From: Tigriopus japonicus
Lineage: Eukaryota > Arthropoda > Copepoda > Harpacticoida > Harpacticidae
Direction: 5' to 3'
Length of the DNA: 64,000 nucleotides
NCBI GenBank assembly: GCA_010645155.1
Contig: CM021315.1
Coordinates: forward strand, 3,132,168 to 3,196,167
Shown here: positions 10,252 through 21,362 of the stretch, one piece after another
Layout: each line of letters begins with the position of its first letter
Position numbering within the stretch: position 1 is the stretch's first letter
Translations under genes and position numbers: made by a program
Notes under the pieces: model-generated
The model's database searches: none
What the model was told of the DNA's origin: nothing
The model's input: the letters and a program-made list of their open reading frames with translations, nothing else

Positions 10252-13024
10252 CTAGATGTCGCAATAATGCGCTTCAAGCCGCCGTTTAAACTGCGTCAGC
10301 GAATCTGCTTTCCTGATGTCAGTCAGTCGCGATGCTGTTCCAAGTTTGAATGACTCTGTTTGTGAAGAAACAGGATCTTAGTTTCAGTTTGGCTGTGGGT
10401 ACTGCCAATTTGTCATTTGTTTCAGTCCGAGTTTGATAAACCGAGGTCGCGTACTTAAAGAATTCATTTTTGTCAAGGCAATCCATATTGTTTAGAATTT
10501 TGTATGTCTGTATCATGTCGAGGTATTGTCTTCTATCACTCAATTTCATGAGTCCGGTTCCCTTGAGTCTTTCCTCGTAACTGATGTCCCGGAATCCAGC
10601 AATCATGCGAAGCGCTCGTTTTTGCACGTTTTCAAGCGAATCTTCGTCTTGTTTGGAAGTAATGCTCCAACTTTGTATGCAATACTCCAAGTGAGGTAGT
10701 ACGTACTGTTTGTAGAGTCTTACGATGGTGTCTTTCTCCCTAATGGTGAAACTTCTTTTGATTTGGCCAAGAATACTATTAGCCTTTCGAATTACTGAGG
10801 CGCATTGTAGTCGACTTTTCCCATCGTGTTGCACTATGACACCTAAGTCTTTATGGTATTTGACTTTTTCTACTTGATCTCCATCCATGTCATAGTTGAA
10901 TTGGGGGTTATTAGTGCCCATGTGTAACACATGACACTTAGATGTATTGAAGGCCATTTGCCATTTTCTGGACCAAGCCGAGAGCGTGTTGATGTCTTCT
11001 TGTAACAATATGTGGTCACTTTGCGACTTTATCTTCATGATGGTCTTTGTGTCGTCGGCGAAAATGCTGACCAATGAGTTCATGTCATCAGTAATGTCGT
11101 TGATGTAAATGGCAAAGAGGATGGGTCCTAGGACACTTCCTTGGGCCACTGAGGATGTGACATTTGTCCATTCTGACATGGATGTTCCAATTCTCACTCG
11201 TTGTCTTCTTCCTTGTAACCATTCACCGATCCATTTCAACAGCATCCCTTTTATACCATAGGCTTCAAGTTTTAGTAGCAGTCTCTTGTGAGGTATTGTA
11301 TCGAAGGCTTTAGCATAGTCGTAATAAACTATATCTACCGGACAACCCTCATCCAGGGCTTGAGTTGCCATATTTAAATATTGTAATAAGTTCGTCAGGC
11401 ATGATCTATTTCGTCGGAATCCATGCTGTGAGTTTGTTAGTATGTTGTTTGACTCAAGATGGTTCATTATTTTGTCTTTAACGCCCTTTTCCATAAGCTT
11501 CACAACCACACTGGTGAGTGATATTGGGCGATAGTTTGAAGGCTTCGATTTTTCTCCTTTTTTGAATATGGGTGACACTATGGCTTCCTTCCAATCAAGT
11601 GGGACAGTCGCCGAGCTCATCGATAGGTTGAAAAGCATTGAGAGTGGGTAAGCAAGCTCTTCTTGGCACTCCTTTAAGATACGTGGATGTATTTCGTCAG
11701 GTCCTGGTGATGACGATGAGTTGAGCGTCTTAATGTATTTGAGCACATCTTTAGGAGAGAAGTAGACGGTTTTCAAGGAGTCTGGCCCATAGAACACTGT
11801 CTTCTTGATTGGCATGTTTTTTGTGTCTTCTTTGGTGAACACGGATCCAAAAAAGTCATTAAGTAAGTTTGCTTGCTCTAATGGGTCACTTGTCAGCCTC
11901 CCGCTTTTGTTGATCAATGGGGAAATGCCTGTCTTGTATTTGGTCTTGGACTTTATGTAATTATAAAATGGTTTCGAGTCACTTTTGAAGTTTTTTGCCA
12001 AGTTTCTTTCGAACATAATCTTGGCTTTTTTTACTTCTTTATCAACGAGGTGACATTGATCTTTGTATTTTTTGTGGGATTCATGATCGTTTCTTGTTCG
12101 GCTTAATCTCCACAGCCTTTCTTTCTTCCTTATGGTTCTTAGGGTATTATTGTTCATCCACTGAGACTTGGTCTTTGCTTTCATGCTTTTCATTGGGATT
12201 CTCTCCTGCACTAATGTGTTGTAGACGTTTTTGAAGTTCTTCCATAGTGAAGAAAAATGAGCGTCTTCGCTGGAAAAGGCACTTGTCCAGTCAATGGCTG
12301 CAAGATCTCTCCTTAAATTTGGAAAGTCTGCTTTTTTGAAATCATACACTACACGATTTGCATTTGACCCTGCTACACCAGCTTGGTTAATGGTAAACAA
12401 TATTGGATAGTGATCTGATATGTCTTCACTCTGTAGTATTTGAAGGTTTTCTATCACGTCAGGATCGGGTGCGAGAATTAGATCAAGGGTCCGTCCTTTC
12501 TCGTGGGTTGGTTCCTTAACAACTTGGGTAAGGAATGTATCATTCATTGCTTCGAGGAATAATGACTCTTGCAACTTCGGAGACGAGACGTTCTCCCAGT
12601 CAATGTGACCATGATTGAAATCTCCTACCATTACACTAGCACCACATGTGGACTTGATCAATGCGTTAAGGCTCAAGTCTTCCTCTTTTGAGATATTTGG
12701 CGATCTGTATATGAGAGTAATTAGCATTCGTCCAATCTTGACTGTTGCATGTTGTTTGAATGACGACTCACTATCTATGGGAGTCTCTTGAGCGGGGATG
12801 GTGGCCCTGGTGTAGACTAATAGACCTCCTCCCTTTCCTGACTTTGTGTCAAGTCTGTCTCTCCTCGAAAGTAAGGAGTAGTTTGGGAACTGTATTTCGG
12901 CGTTACTTATTTCACTATTTGTCCATGCCTCACATATTAGAATAAGGTCGGGGTTATAACAGTGGAATAGTGCCTCAAGTTTGTCGAGTTTACCCATCAT
13001 GGCTCTTGCATTAAGATAGAGCAC
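10252..13024 (-). CDS. LINE B ORF2: endonuclease-reverse transcriptase
   Basis: Encodes the enzyme that nicks target DNA and copies the element's RNA. Residues 1-215 form an APE-type endonuclease (LYLNARAMMGKLDKL start, VGDFNHGHIDW, TLDLIL, SDHYPILF). Reverse transcriptase spans about 430-690 (SNYRPISLTS, HGFRRNRSC, motif A YYDYAKAFD, AQGSVLGP, motif C FADDT), followed by the CR1-type tail WNSIATD. The frame is open for 901 codons to 10319, where a 4-bp CTGA duplication introduces TGA. In the next frame the family-like IRKADSLTQFKRRL continues to TAG at 10252, the likely original stop. No ATG fits the start; the frame overlaps the end of ORF1, so coupled re-initiation is likely. Apart from the small duplication the copy looks intact. 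Confidence 0.9.
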
Positions 13025-13026
13025 GA

Positions 13027-13974
13027 TTAGTTTATCATTTGTAGGGTTTGTTTGTTGCTCTGATCCATGTTTTGTATTTGTAGTAACATCTGTTGCATCA
13101 CATTTCTTTGCTCGTCCAATCCCTTTGTCAGTTGGCTGAGTAGGACTAAAAAACTGTGTTCGTCCGTCGTCATCTGATGGTTGTTCGGTATGTTAGCGAC
13201 TTGCGATTGAGAATGCGTTGTGACATGTCGAGTCGGCCTACTTGCCGCGTGACCGTATTCTCTCACCTTTTGGGAGTACGTGATATCCCGTTTTGTTGGT
13301 GGATGGGGCATTGTTTCGAGAGTGGGGCTTTGTATATGAGACGCCAGGTGTAAGTTTGGCATTTGTTTCTTGGCCGTTCTCTTTAGATGCTTGAACTTGC
13401 AATCCGTCACACTACAAGTCCTTGTAGAAAGTGACTCTCTGCAGACAATGGGATGGAAGTTGGTACACTGTTTTGTGCAACCTTTTTCATGGAACCTGGC
13501 AAGCCCAAACTTAAGGAACCTAGAACACTGTTTGGGATGCTCTCCTTCACATCTTGTTCCTTTGATTCCGAATTTACACATCCCTTTTCTGTAGTAGGGA
13601 CATACCTTCTTTACGAATTTCACGTCCATATAGTTCTTCACGGGCTCTTGAGACAGTTGGGGCTGAGACTCTGTTTCAAAACTGACGGGTATGTTGGTCT
13701 CTCTCTCGACCACTCCGTCACTCAAAATTGGGTCTTGATTCAAGCTAGTGCCCAGACCACCCCCGGCCATGTCGGAGGGAGGTTTATAGTTGTGCTTTGC
13801 CATGAGGTAGAGGGCATTGATGAGGTCAACTCTTCTGACATTCTTCTTATCGTTTGGCTCTGACACAAATAAGGTGGACCGTATGGCCGTTCTTACCCTG
13901 TCTGCATCTGGAACATTGGCGTCTCCGATAATGGAATCAATGATCCTTGTTTTGTATTCTTCTATTTCTTCCAT
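13027..13974 (-). CDS. LINE B ORF1: CCCH/knuckle RNA-binding protein
   Basis: 315 codons upstream of, and overlapping, the ORF2 frame at an ATGATAAACTAA junction. The centre (residues about 128-200) is cysteine/histidine rich: CPYYRKGMCKFG, CSRF, CTKQCTNFH, CRES, CSVTDCKFKH. These are CCCH-like fingers of the kind that bind nucleic acid in ORF1 proteins of some CR1-type LINEs. The C-terminus has a leucine/glutamine-rich stretch (LLSQLTKGL, QMLLQIQ) that could form a coiled coil. ORF1 products usually package the element RNA. The frame is intact. Confidence 0.8.
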   Translation of the reverse strand: MEEIEEYKTRIIDSIIGDANVPDADRVRTAIRSTLFVSEPNDKKNVRRVDLINALYLMAKHNYKPPSDMAGGGLGTSLNQDPILSDGVVERETNIPVSFETESQPQLSQEPVKNYMDVKFVKKVCPYYRKGMCKFGIKGTRCEGEHPKQCSRFLKFGLARFHEKGCTKQCTNFHPIVCRESLSTRTCSVTDCKFKHLKRTAKKQMPNLHLASHIQSPTLETMPHPPTKRDITYSQKVREYGHAASRPTRHVTTHSQSQVANIPNNHQMTTDEHSFLVLLSQLTKGLDEQRNVMQQMLLQIQNMDQSNKQTLQMIN

Positions 13975-14030
13975 TTGAATTCGTATGATTGAGTGAAGTC
14001 AGAAAATTTCACACAAGTATTTGAGGAGCA

Positions 14031-14469
14031 CAAAATTTGGACGTCTTTCTTCCTCGAACGCGAACGCGATTCTGAAAGACACCTCTGCGTGCCTCAATAT
14101 GCCAATAATGCATGGACGCATTTCATATGCGAAACTGAGCCCTTCACCACCAGGCTGGCAAGGTTAGTGTCCAATAGTGTTAGGAACCTGGCCTTTCCGG
14201 AGGTGATGTCAGGACACATGCTGTCATTCCCTGTCAAGGACTTCACAACACCTTATTGTTCTTGGCCTGACATCCCTTCGGAATATTGGCGGTCACGCAC
14301 CTTCGTCCGGCTTCCTGCCCAACTCCATCAACGACGGGAACTGACGAAGGATCTGTTCAATCTGACCCATCCTCTCTACTGCAATAATCAAGATTTTCAT
14401 CATCTCCCTCTACCCAACTGTATCTGTACTGTCTGTGCTTCCCCTCTTCATTTCTTTCATGTGCACTGA
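14031..14469 (+). pseudogene. LINE A ORF2, C-terminal part
   Basis: Continues LINE A after the CR1 insertion. It starts KIWTSFFL and carries AWTHFICETEPFTTRL, followed by GHMLSFPVKDF and a terminal CTVCASPLHFFHVH, then a stop at 14467. The frame matches that of the left part at FLK when CAAAAT is collapsed to one copy. An AATAAA at 14623 runs into an A tract ending about 14634, the likely 3' end of LINE A. Confidence 0.75.
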
Positions 14470-14634
14470 AGCTATTCTAGTCAACTCAACTGTGATATCA
14501 CAATTTTACTTATCTACTTTTATGTTTTAACCATTGATATGTCTTTTATCATGTATATGATCATACATGTCCATTTTATTTATTTTATACATTCTGACAC
14601 CCCTGACACGACCAAGAGTCGCAATAAAAAAAAA
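14470..14634 (+). repeat. LINE A 3' untranslated region and A tail
   Basis: Sequence between the LINE A stop and an AATAAA followed by nine further As/AC at 14623-14634, which fits the polyadenylated end of a retrotransposed RNA. Confidence 0.55.
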
Positions 14635-14778
14635 CTTTTTATAGTTGTTACTCCAAACCAGACTCAAAAATGAATATGTTTGACTAATCAAACACGTACA
14701 TAAGAGTCTGGTAACCCTGCTCGAGAGCTTTGTTTTTTTGTTCAATACACTTGGACGAGTAATCTAGTGATTCAAATC

Positions 14779-15884
14779 ATGGCACGAAGCCGAAAATCCT
14801 CTCGGAATTTTGACACTCCGTCGCGCGAGGACATCGTCGCCCTCAAGAAGATCGGCTTCAGCGGTGCTCAGATCAGTCGCAAGTTGGGTGTGTCACCTAT
14901 GCAAGTGTCAAGGACACTCAAGAGATGCGAGGAGCTTGGTCACTGTGGAGATCGGCCGCGATCCAGGGTCAGGACTGTTCGGACAAAGCACGCGATCAAG
15001 ATCGTCCTTGATCGCGTCAGGAACAAACCTGGCCGATCAGTCAGGACCTTGGCCAAGGATCTTCGTGATTCTCTGCCAATGAGCAAGACAATTGTCCACC
15101 AGATCCTTCAGGAGGACTTGGGCGTGAACTGGAAGCCCAAGTCATACAGACATCTCCTGAGTGCAGCCACAAAGGCGAAGAGGAAGGATCGAGTGGAACA
15201 ACTTTTGCGACGGGTCAGGAAGGGCCCATCAGAGTTCATCTGGACTGACGAAAATTTTTTTAATGTGGAACCAAAGCTCAATAGAAGAACTGATGGCGCC
15301 TATGCCAAAGACCACAGCACTCTGGATGACAAACACAGGTTCGTAGGTTGTCGCCAGAAACCAGCCGCTGTGATGGTATGGCCTGGAGTCACCAAATCTG
15401 GAAAGAAGTCTCCTCTCGTTTTTGTTGAACAAGGAGTAAAGATCAACTCTCTCAGATATGGTAAGCTCCTTGAGAAGGATTTGTTGCCCTAGCTAGTGAG
15501 TTTGGAAGTGCCTTACGTTTTTATGAAAGATGACGCCCCCGCACACACCAGTCAGGTCACTCAAAACTTGTGCAAACATCAGTTGCACGATTTTTGGAGA
15601 AGACTGAGTGGCCGCCTTCCTCCCCAGACCTGAATCCTATGGATTTCAGTGTCTGGGGGATCCTGAACAGCAAGGTCGGGAAGGTTCCCTATCCAAATGT
15701 GAAGGCTTTAAAGGCCGCCATTGTTCGAGCTTGGGAGGAATTGCCGGTAAACACAGTTCGCGCCGCCGTCGCCCAAGTGCCCACTCGTCTTCAGCAAGTA
15801 CGACAAGCCAATGGTGGCCACATAGAAAAAAAAATAATGGATAACATTCTCATGGATAATATCAACTTTCACACAAAATTTTGA
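14779..15884 (+). pseudogene. Mariner-type transposase (DD37D-like), decayed
   Basis: Cut-and-paste transposase of the IS630-Tc1-mariner superfamily. The ATG at 14779 starts MARSRKSSRNF, followed by paired helix-turn-helix segments (GFSGAQISRKLGVSPMQVSR). The catalytic domain shows WTDENFF (first Asp), KDDAPAHTS (second) and SSPDLNPMDFSVWG (third). An in-frame TAG at 15490 follows LEKDLLP, and a frameshift falls between about 15550 and 15590. Allowing for one missing base, about 37 residues separate the second and third Asp, pointing to a DD37D (maT-like) group. The 3' end resembles a mariner terminus: GGACAAACTG at 15941-15950 followed by TA. I could not find the matching 5' repeat. Confidence 0.85.
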
Positions 15885-15952
15885 ATTGATTGGTTTGGTA
15901 CTTTAGAAATAGAAGCTATTTTTGGTGGAACACTTTTCCCGGACAAACTGTA

Positions 15953-17363
15953 ATGGTCCTTACGAGATACATGACGTTCGAAAACACCTCCCATACTGTT
16001 GAGTAGACACCGGCTTTTAAATTTTGTTTTCAAAAGATCAATCTGTCAACTGTCCTCAGATTTTGTGAAAAAAATTGAGGTATTGGTGACGAAAAATCAA
16101 TTTTTGGAGTGATTTGATTGATTTTTGCAGTAAAAAGTATTATTAATTTTTTCAAGATTATTTTTAAGAGGAGTAAGAGGTGAGATGGCTATATCGCAGC
16201 TGGTTAACGCGCGACCGTGCAATGCTCGGGTTCATGGGTTCGATCCCAGGTCTTTCCCCCTCTAATCCCCTCGTCTAGTGTATGATCGCCTCGAACCGGC
16301 GTTATTTGTAAAAGCCAGAATGGACCTTGTATGACCACATACAAGACCCAAGATCGAGTACTCTGTGGCGGTGATTGATTGGCGCGGATGCTGGGCTAAC
16401 AACTCAGCAGCATTCTTAAGGCAGCATTTGGGAATGACGATCAAAGAGCTAAACTACTGCTCGATCAGATGCCTCTTAGCTTCACGAATTATGTGGTGGA
16501 TGGAGCAATGTCGGGCGGATTAAAGGAGGTGGTGTGTGGAGCAATTTATCTTGACAGTTAGATAAGTTGCGAAGCCAGACTCATGAGGGAACTGTCGTTT
16601 CCTTTGGGTGTTTAAAGAAAAGGGACCCCCAAGAGCATACACGTCAGTATGCTTGTCCTTCTACAGCTCACACGTCAGTGAAATATGACCTGAGAATTGC
16701 ATGTCAGCAATTCCCATTTAAGGGTGGTGAGGGATTGGCTAAGTCTTAGGTTGGGACGTAACATCCAAAAACTGCCGAACGGAAACCAATGATTAACCGT
16801 GTACCCGAAAAGAGAACCGTGTATCAAAAAAGAGGACCGTGGACCCGGTACCCAATTAATCCAAACGTGGATAGGTACCCTAAAAAGAACCGTGGACCCA
16901 ATAGAGGATTGTGGACCCAAAAGTGGATTAGATTTCTTCCCGCTGGATTTTTTGTGAGAACAGAGCTATTGGCGGAATTGCGAGCTTGACAAGCACGTCC
17001 TAACTATTTAAAAAACATGTTTAAAAACATTAAAAAATATGTTTAAAAAACAACTTATATGTTGTCTTAGGCTCAATAAGTCTGCGGGTGTGGTGCACAT
17101 TCATAATCTGGTCAAAAATAAAAGTGGTTTGAAAATCAAATTCTGTTACGTTTTTAGTTTCTTGGAGCTTTACTGTTCATTCCAATTTCTCAAAAATATT
17201 TACGTGGTGCCCATTTGCTTACCACTTGGTGATTTGGATACAAACCTCTAAACTGTAATGACTTCCAAGAGCGAAAATCTAGCAAAACAGAAGTTTAATG
17301 GCAGTTTTTTGAAAAAAAAAATGCTCTGGAAATGGGCCCAAGTTGAGTTGGGGGAAATTCAAT
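15953..17363. other. Non-coding, with a tRNA-like segment and a short degenerate repeat
   Basis: No gene seen. It contains the tRNA-like repeat at 16183-16262 and, at 16795-16925, several spaced copies of an ACCGTGGACCC word (about 20-30 bp apart). The rest is plain AT-rich sequence. Confidence 0.45.
16183..16262 (+). repeat. tRNA-derived SINE-like segment (A and B boxes)
   Basis: An A-box-like GCTGGTTAACGCGCG is followed about 35 bp later by GGGTTCGATCCC, a good B box. The spacing suits an RNA polymerase III promoter. The predicted acceptor ends do not pair, so this is more likely a SINE head or tRNA pseudogene than a functional tRNA. Confidence 0.55.
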
Positions 17364-18325
17364 AGGTCATATGTTTTGGTTGTATTGGTCTTGGAATGCT
17401 TGCTAGTTTACTTGAAGGTATGCTACAAAGTCTACTTGAGAGTAAACTTTTCATTAACTTTATAAACACAGCTCCTTTGAAGATTTCTGCAACCCAACCA
17501 AATCGCATTCAGTGATTTTATATACTAATTCAATTTGAACTTGTGGCACTCTACTAGTTTGTTGGGTGTAATTTTGACAAATCGTGCCAAATGCAATATG
17601 AATCGTCCAGTTCAAGTAAATGGTGTGAGCATATGTTTTGATGGCAACTCTAGAAAGCGTACTTGTTAGTACACTTCGTAGTTCAATTGGCTGGTTTTGT
17701 TGAGACAGCTGCCATTTTGAAAAGTAAGTCTCTCATTCCAACCTAGAAGTGCCTCTACATCTATGATCGTAAATTCATCCGCTCGAAACACGAATTGCCC
17801 ACTGATTCAGCTATTCCACATTTCTCCTTCTTTATTTCATATTACTCCATTCAACTCAAAACATTGATTGATCTCACAGCCGCATGCAAATTTTGGCAGC
17901 TAATTTAAGGAAACACTGGAAGGAAGTTCGCTTGCAGTTCGATTGATTGGCGTTGAAGTATTCAAATGGGAGTGCTTCCACAACGCTGGAATGCTCCTCT
18001 CTAGGCGTGCTTCTCGGAGAACCTCTCATCAATTAAACCTGATGCTAAGCCCAAATAGCGACCCAGCTTGCTAGAAGTTTACTTGAAGTCAATGGAACTA
18101 GCACATGTTTGTGCATGCTAAACATATGACTAGCGTTGGAAAATTGTTGACGTATCTACTTGTTGCACCTTGGCACCAGTGGTACACTTCTCTTTTTCAT
18201 GAGTTGCTTGGTGTACTTCTGATTCAAGAAAGCTTATGCTATCAACAAAATGGCTGAACCTGCCTTGAAGTTGCCTTGAAGTCAACTTTGCTGGCACACC
18301 TTGTAATACACAAAACATCTGACCT
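17364..18325. mobile_element. TIR element, about 960 bp
   Basis: The left end AGGTCATATGTTTTGGTTGT is matched by the complement of the right end, AGGTCAGATGTTTTGTGTAT; AAT flanks both sides (17361-17363, 18326-18328). The interior has repeated CTACTTG/TTACTTGAAG words and no transposase. Superfamily not assigned. Confidence 0.5.
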
Positions 18326-18689
18326 AATAAGTGTATTTTATTATTTCCTCTTTTTGATCTGATTTTAAATTTTTGGTCAATTTATTTCAACTTATAAAAA
18401 GTTTTGACTCAAAAAACATAAAATTTAAATCCGGTCTTCACTGACGAATCTTTTCAAAAGGGACTGCCCTTATTGAGTGCAAAATTTTTATGGGCCACCT
18501 TGTCCGTGTAAGATCGTTTAAGAACTTATGAAAATTGAAATAATGGCCCCATTATCTAAATAACAGTCTCACAAAAGAGTTAAATTTGTCCTGAACGTTT
18601 AGGGCCACTTAACATTAGCATCACATTAACTCTAAAATAGCCAATAACACTTGTTGTTAACCCTCAAAAACGACCTGATGTTCAAACTG

Positions 18690-18697
18690 TATAAAAA
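18690..18697 (+). promoter_or_regulatory. TATA box of the secreted-peptide gene
   Basis: TATAAAAA lies 66 bp upstream of the ATG at 18756. Initiation about 30 bp downstream (near 18720-18725) would leave a short leader of roughly 30 nt. The next 60 bp lack stop-start conflicts. Confidence 0.6.
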
Positions 18698-18755
18698 TGG
18701 TAATGTCCTCTGAAAAGGCAATTAGTTACTCATCAACAAGCCAACAATTTCCAAC

Positions 18756-18825
18756 ATGAGTATTTTCGTTCATTTGACCCTCCTTGTAGCATTGTCATCC
18801 GTTTGGGTGACAGTGCAATGTGCAG
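18756..18825 (+). CDS. Secreted cysteine-bearing peptide, exon 1 (signal peptide)
   Basis: Starts MSIFVHLTLLVALSS and ends VTVQCA plus the first base of a split codon: a textbook signal peptide with a hydrophobic core and small residues at the cleavage point. The donor is GCAG|GTAAAA. It joins in phase 1 to the exon at 22090, where the split codon becomes Glu. A TATA box 66 bp upstream supports a real first exon. The protein is expected to be exported. I do not recognise the family. Confidence 0.75.
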
Positions 18826-20289
18826 GTAAAACAATGTCTCAGATAATTTCTTAACAAAGCAGATCCACTCAATCTATGTATAAGGGGTCGCCAAAATTAA
18901 GGTGAAATAGAATATTATTCGCGCTTGTTAGCACATTTTGTTCTTATGTACAGCTAGAATAGTTCAGTTCTTTCAGCAGAACTTGATTTATAGTTGTGTT
19001 TTTTAAATATTAGACAAGTTTTGTTGGCTAGCCCACACCAAAAGGGGAAAACTATGCACGGTACTGAAAAAATCATATCAAGTTTCTATGGAAATTCCCA
19101 AATACGATGAAATGCGATTCAGGCTTAGGAAACCAAGAGGAACAACTTTGATTTTCTGAGTTTCTCATAATCAGGTCAAGATTAAAAGTTATATGCCTAA
19201 AAACCTATTAAATAAATTATTTTTTGAAAATTTAGTCAGTACACTTTTAGAGCAGATTTAGATACCCTTCAAACCGAAATTGCTGGACAATATGTTGCTC
19301 AGCTGCTGAGTTATTTGAGTTTAACCGGTTCATTTTTGGCCCAAAAAAAGCGAAGAAACGTTCCGGGTATATGAACACTCAAATTCCCAAACTAATGATA
19401 TGGATTTTTGATGTCACAAGATAAAATAAAAATTCTGTATCTCTCTAGCACAAATAATAATAATAACAATCTAGCACAGATGATAATAATCTAACACAGA
19501 TAATAAATAATTCCATCAAAGTTGAATATTTCTTGGTTCAGAAACCTTTGCAACTTGTTTTCCCTATCTTTTTTAATTTGCAATCACTCAACATCAAACA
19601 TTGAGTGATGCAAAACATCTGCAATTTAAATTTTAAAGTGATTTTGCATGTTAACAATTTTGTGATCAGCTACTTTTTATTTCACAAAAGCCCTCTTTTA
19701 ACAAAAATGATTTTGGTTAGAAGCCCTTTATGATCCATTTTTTACTGAAACACGGATTTGTCCATTCCAAATTTTAATTGCTGTTTTTCTGTAGTTTGTG
19801 TTCTAGTGCCATCACAAATCTAACCTTTTTTTTGAGACAAGTTTGTGTTTTTTCTCAAGTTGTTGGTAGACAAAGCCTTTAAACAGAAATTTGGTTACCT
19901 GTAGTGTAGGACCAACTTGAAAATAAGAATAACAAGCCTTCCAATTCATCTTTTTATAGTGAGGGACGTAGGCAAATTTGGCCGTCAAAATCAGTTGTCT
20001 TTGAAGCCCAAAATTGGATGTTTTTTTTTCAAAAAAGGCTAGAATAATGCTTAAATGCTATGCAAAAATTTTCGATTCTAGAGCCTTTCAAATAATGCTA
20101 TATATAGATGCTGAAAATTCGAGCGATGCTTATCAAAATTCTGCGATGCTTTTGCCCGTGAAAAAAATGCTAATTTTCAGCGATGTGTACATGAGGACAC
20201 AATTGTGGCCTCACGCACACTCAAGTCTTGGCTAATGGCCCTTAAGGGCTTGTCAGGATGATTCTCGACAAATTGTTAAACTTGTTTTT

Positions 20290-20635
20290 TTAATTCTTAG
20301 CTTTAAAAGCGTCATTCCAATGGGATTGGACTTTCCTGTTTCCCACAGGCTTGTAGTCATAACCACTGGCCTCTAGGGCCTTTTTTACATTGTTTACACT
20401 TCTTTTTGCCAAGTCCAGAAACTCGCCATTTTCAGAATTTGATCTTCCGGCGCGGATTGCCACTGATATGGCGTGCAATTTCCATTCCTGCGGGAATGTC
20501 TCAGCATCTTTGGAACCCATTTATTCTTACAATGATTAAGCAATGATAGAGAAAGTCTCATTGACAATTTCAGCACAATAGTTTCAACAGCTAACGAGGG
20601 ATGTCATTTCAAATATGCGGCAAAAACGCACCCTG
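20290..20635 (-). pseudogene. Mariner-type transposase N-terminal scrap with one TIR
   Basis: The minus strand from 20520 reads MGSKDAETFPQEWKL, then IRAGRSN, AKRSVNNVKKALEASGYDY and RKVQSHWNDAF before a stop at 20290. This parallels the N-terminus of the transposase at 22359 (IRAGKDN, VRKDLEDSGGDYE). The right end carries GCGTTTTTGCC-type text inside a CAGGGTGCG terminus (as complement) next to TA at 20636-20637. The rest of the element is lost. Confidence 0.65.
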
Positions 20636-21028
20636 TATAACATGAAAAAGTTGAAATAATCAGGAAAAGTTGAAAAAGAGCAAAATATTCACGAAAAAAA
20701 TGTAAAATGTGCAAAATAGTTGGAAATATCAGTTAAAATCACGGAAAAGTTAAAGTTGCTACAAAAACGAGAAGGTGATTAGTAGGGCCCGGAAAAATAT
20801 TTGCAAAAAAGTGACAAAATATCCTGTATTTATTTTCTTCAAAAGGCCAAAATATTTGGAAAAAAGCCGGTTGTAAAAAGAAAATTTGACAAGGCCATTA
20901 TTTGGTATTTTTGGCTGTGTGCACCGACTTTCCAAATTTGTTTCTGGTGAATTTGATGAATTTGGCCGTTTTTGGAGGCATACTTGAATGTAATTGATTC
21001 AATAATATAATTTTCAATTTGCCGCAAT

Positions 21029-21362
21029 CAGTGATGGACCGAAAGCGCTTTCGGCCGAAATTACGGTTTCGGTTTCGGTTTCAGTTATGCCTACCGAAAC
21101 TGAAAGCAGACAAGCACTATATAAAATGGAGTTTGACAACAAAATCGAAAAAAAATTGGTCCAAAAACCTCTGAAATTTAAGTTTTAAGATTTTTCAAAA
21201 TTTGCGACTACCCAACATTGAACACATTCTAATTTTTAAGGCGGATTTTGCATTTGAACAATTTTGTAAACAGTGAACACTGCTTTCGGTTTCGGTTTCG
21301 GTTAAGCCCTCTTTCGGCCGAAACTTTCGGTTTCGGTTATGAGCCCTTTCGGTCCATCACTA
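21029..21362 (+). mobile_element. hAT-type MITE, copy 1 (8-bp TSD GCCGCAAT)
   Basis: A 334-bp element beginning CAGTGATGGACCGAAAG and ending in its complement CTTTCGGTCCATCACTA. Perfect 8-bp duplications GCCGCAAT lie at 21021-21028 and 21363-21370. CAGTG/TAGTG ends with an 8-bp duplication are the hAT signature. Subterminal runs of GGTTTC make each end a G/C-rich array. An inverted second copy is at 41617-41960. Confidence 0.9.

Larger units (their letters stand above)
10144..14030 (-). mobile_element. CR1-like LINE (LINE B), nearly complete, inserted into LINE A
   Basis: A 3.9-kb element with two overlapping minus-strand ORFs and a short 5' leader of about 56 bp. The 6-mer CAAAAT occurs at 10138-10143 and again at 14031-14036. 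Treating it as the target duplication joins the two halves of LINE A in the same reading frame. That frame continuity supports the boundaries better than the short repeat alone. The 3' end lies at the low-coordinate side, after an AT-rich tail. Confidence 0.8.

Noticed and set aside
13453..13863. 136-codon plus-strand frame
   Set aside because: Antisense to the intact ORF1 of the CR1-like LINE, which has recognisable zinc-knuckle motifs.
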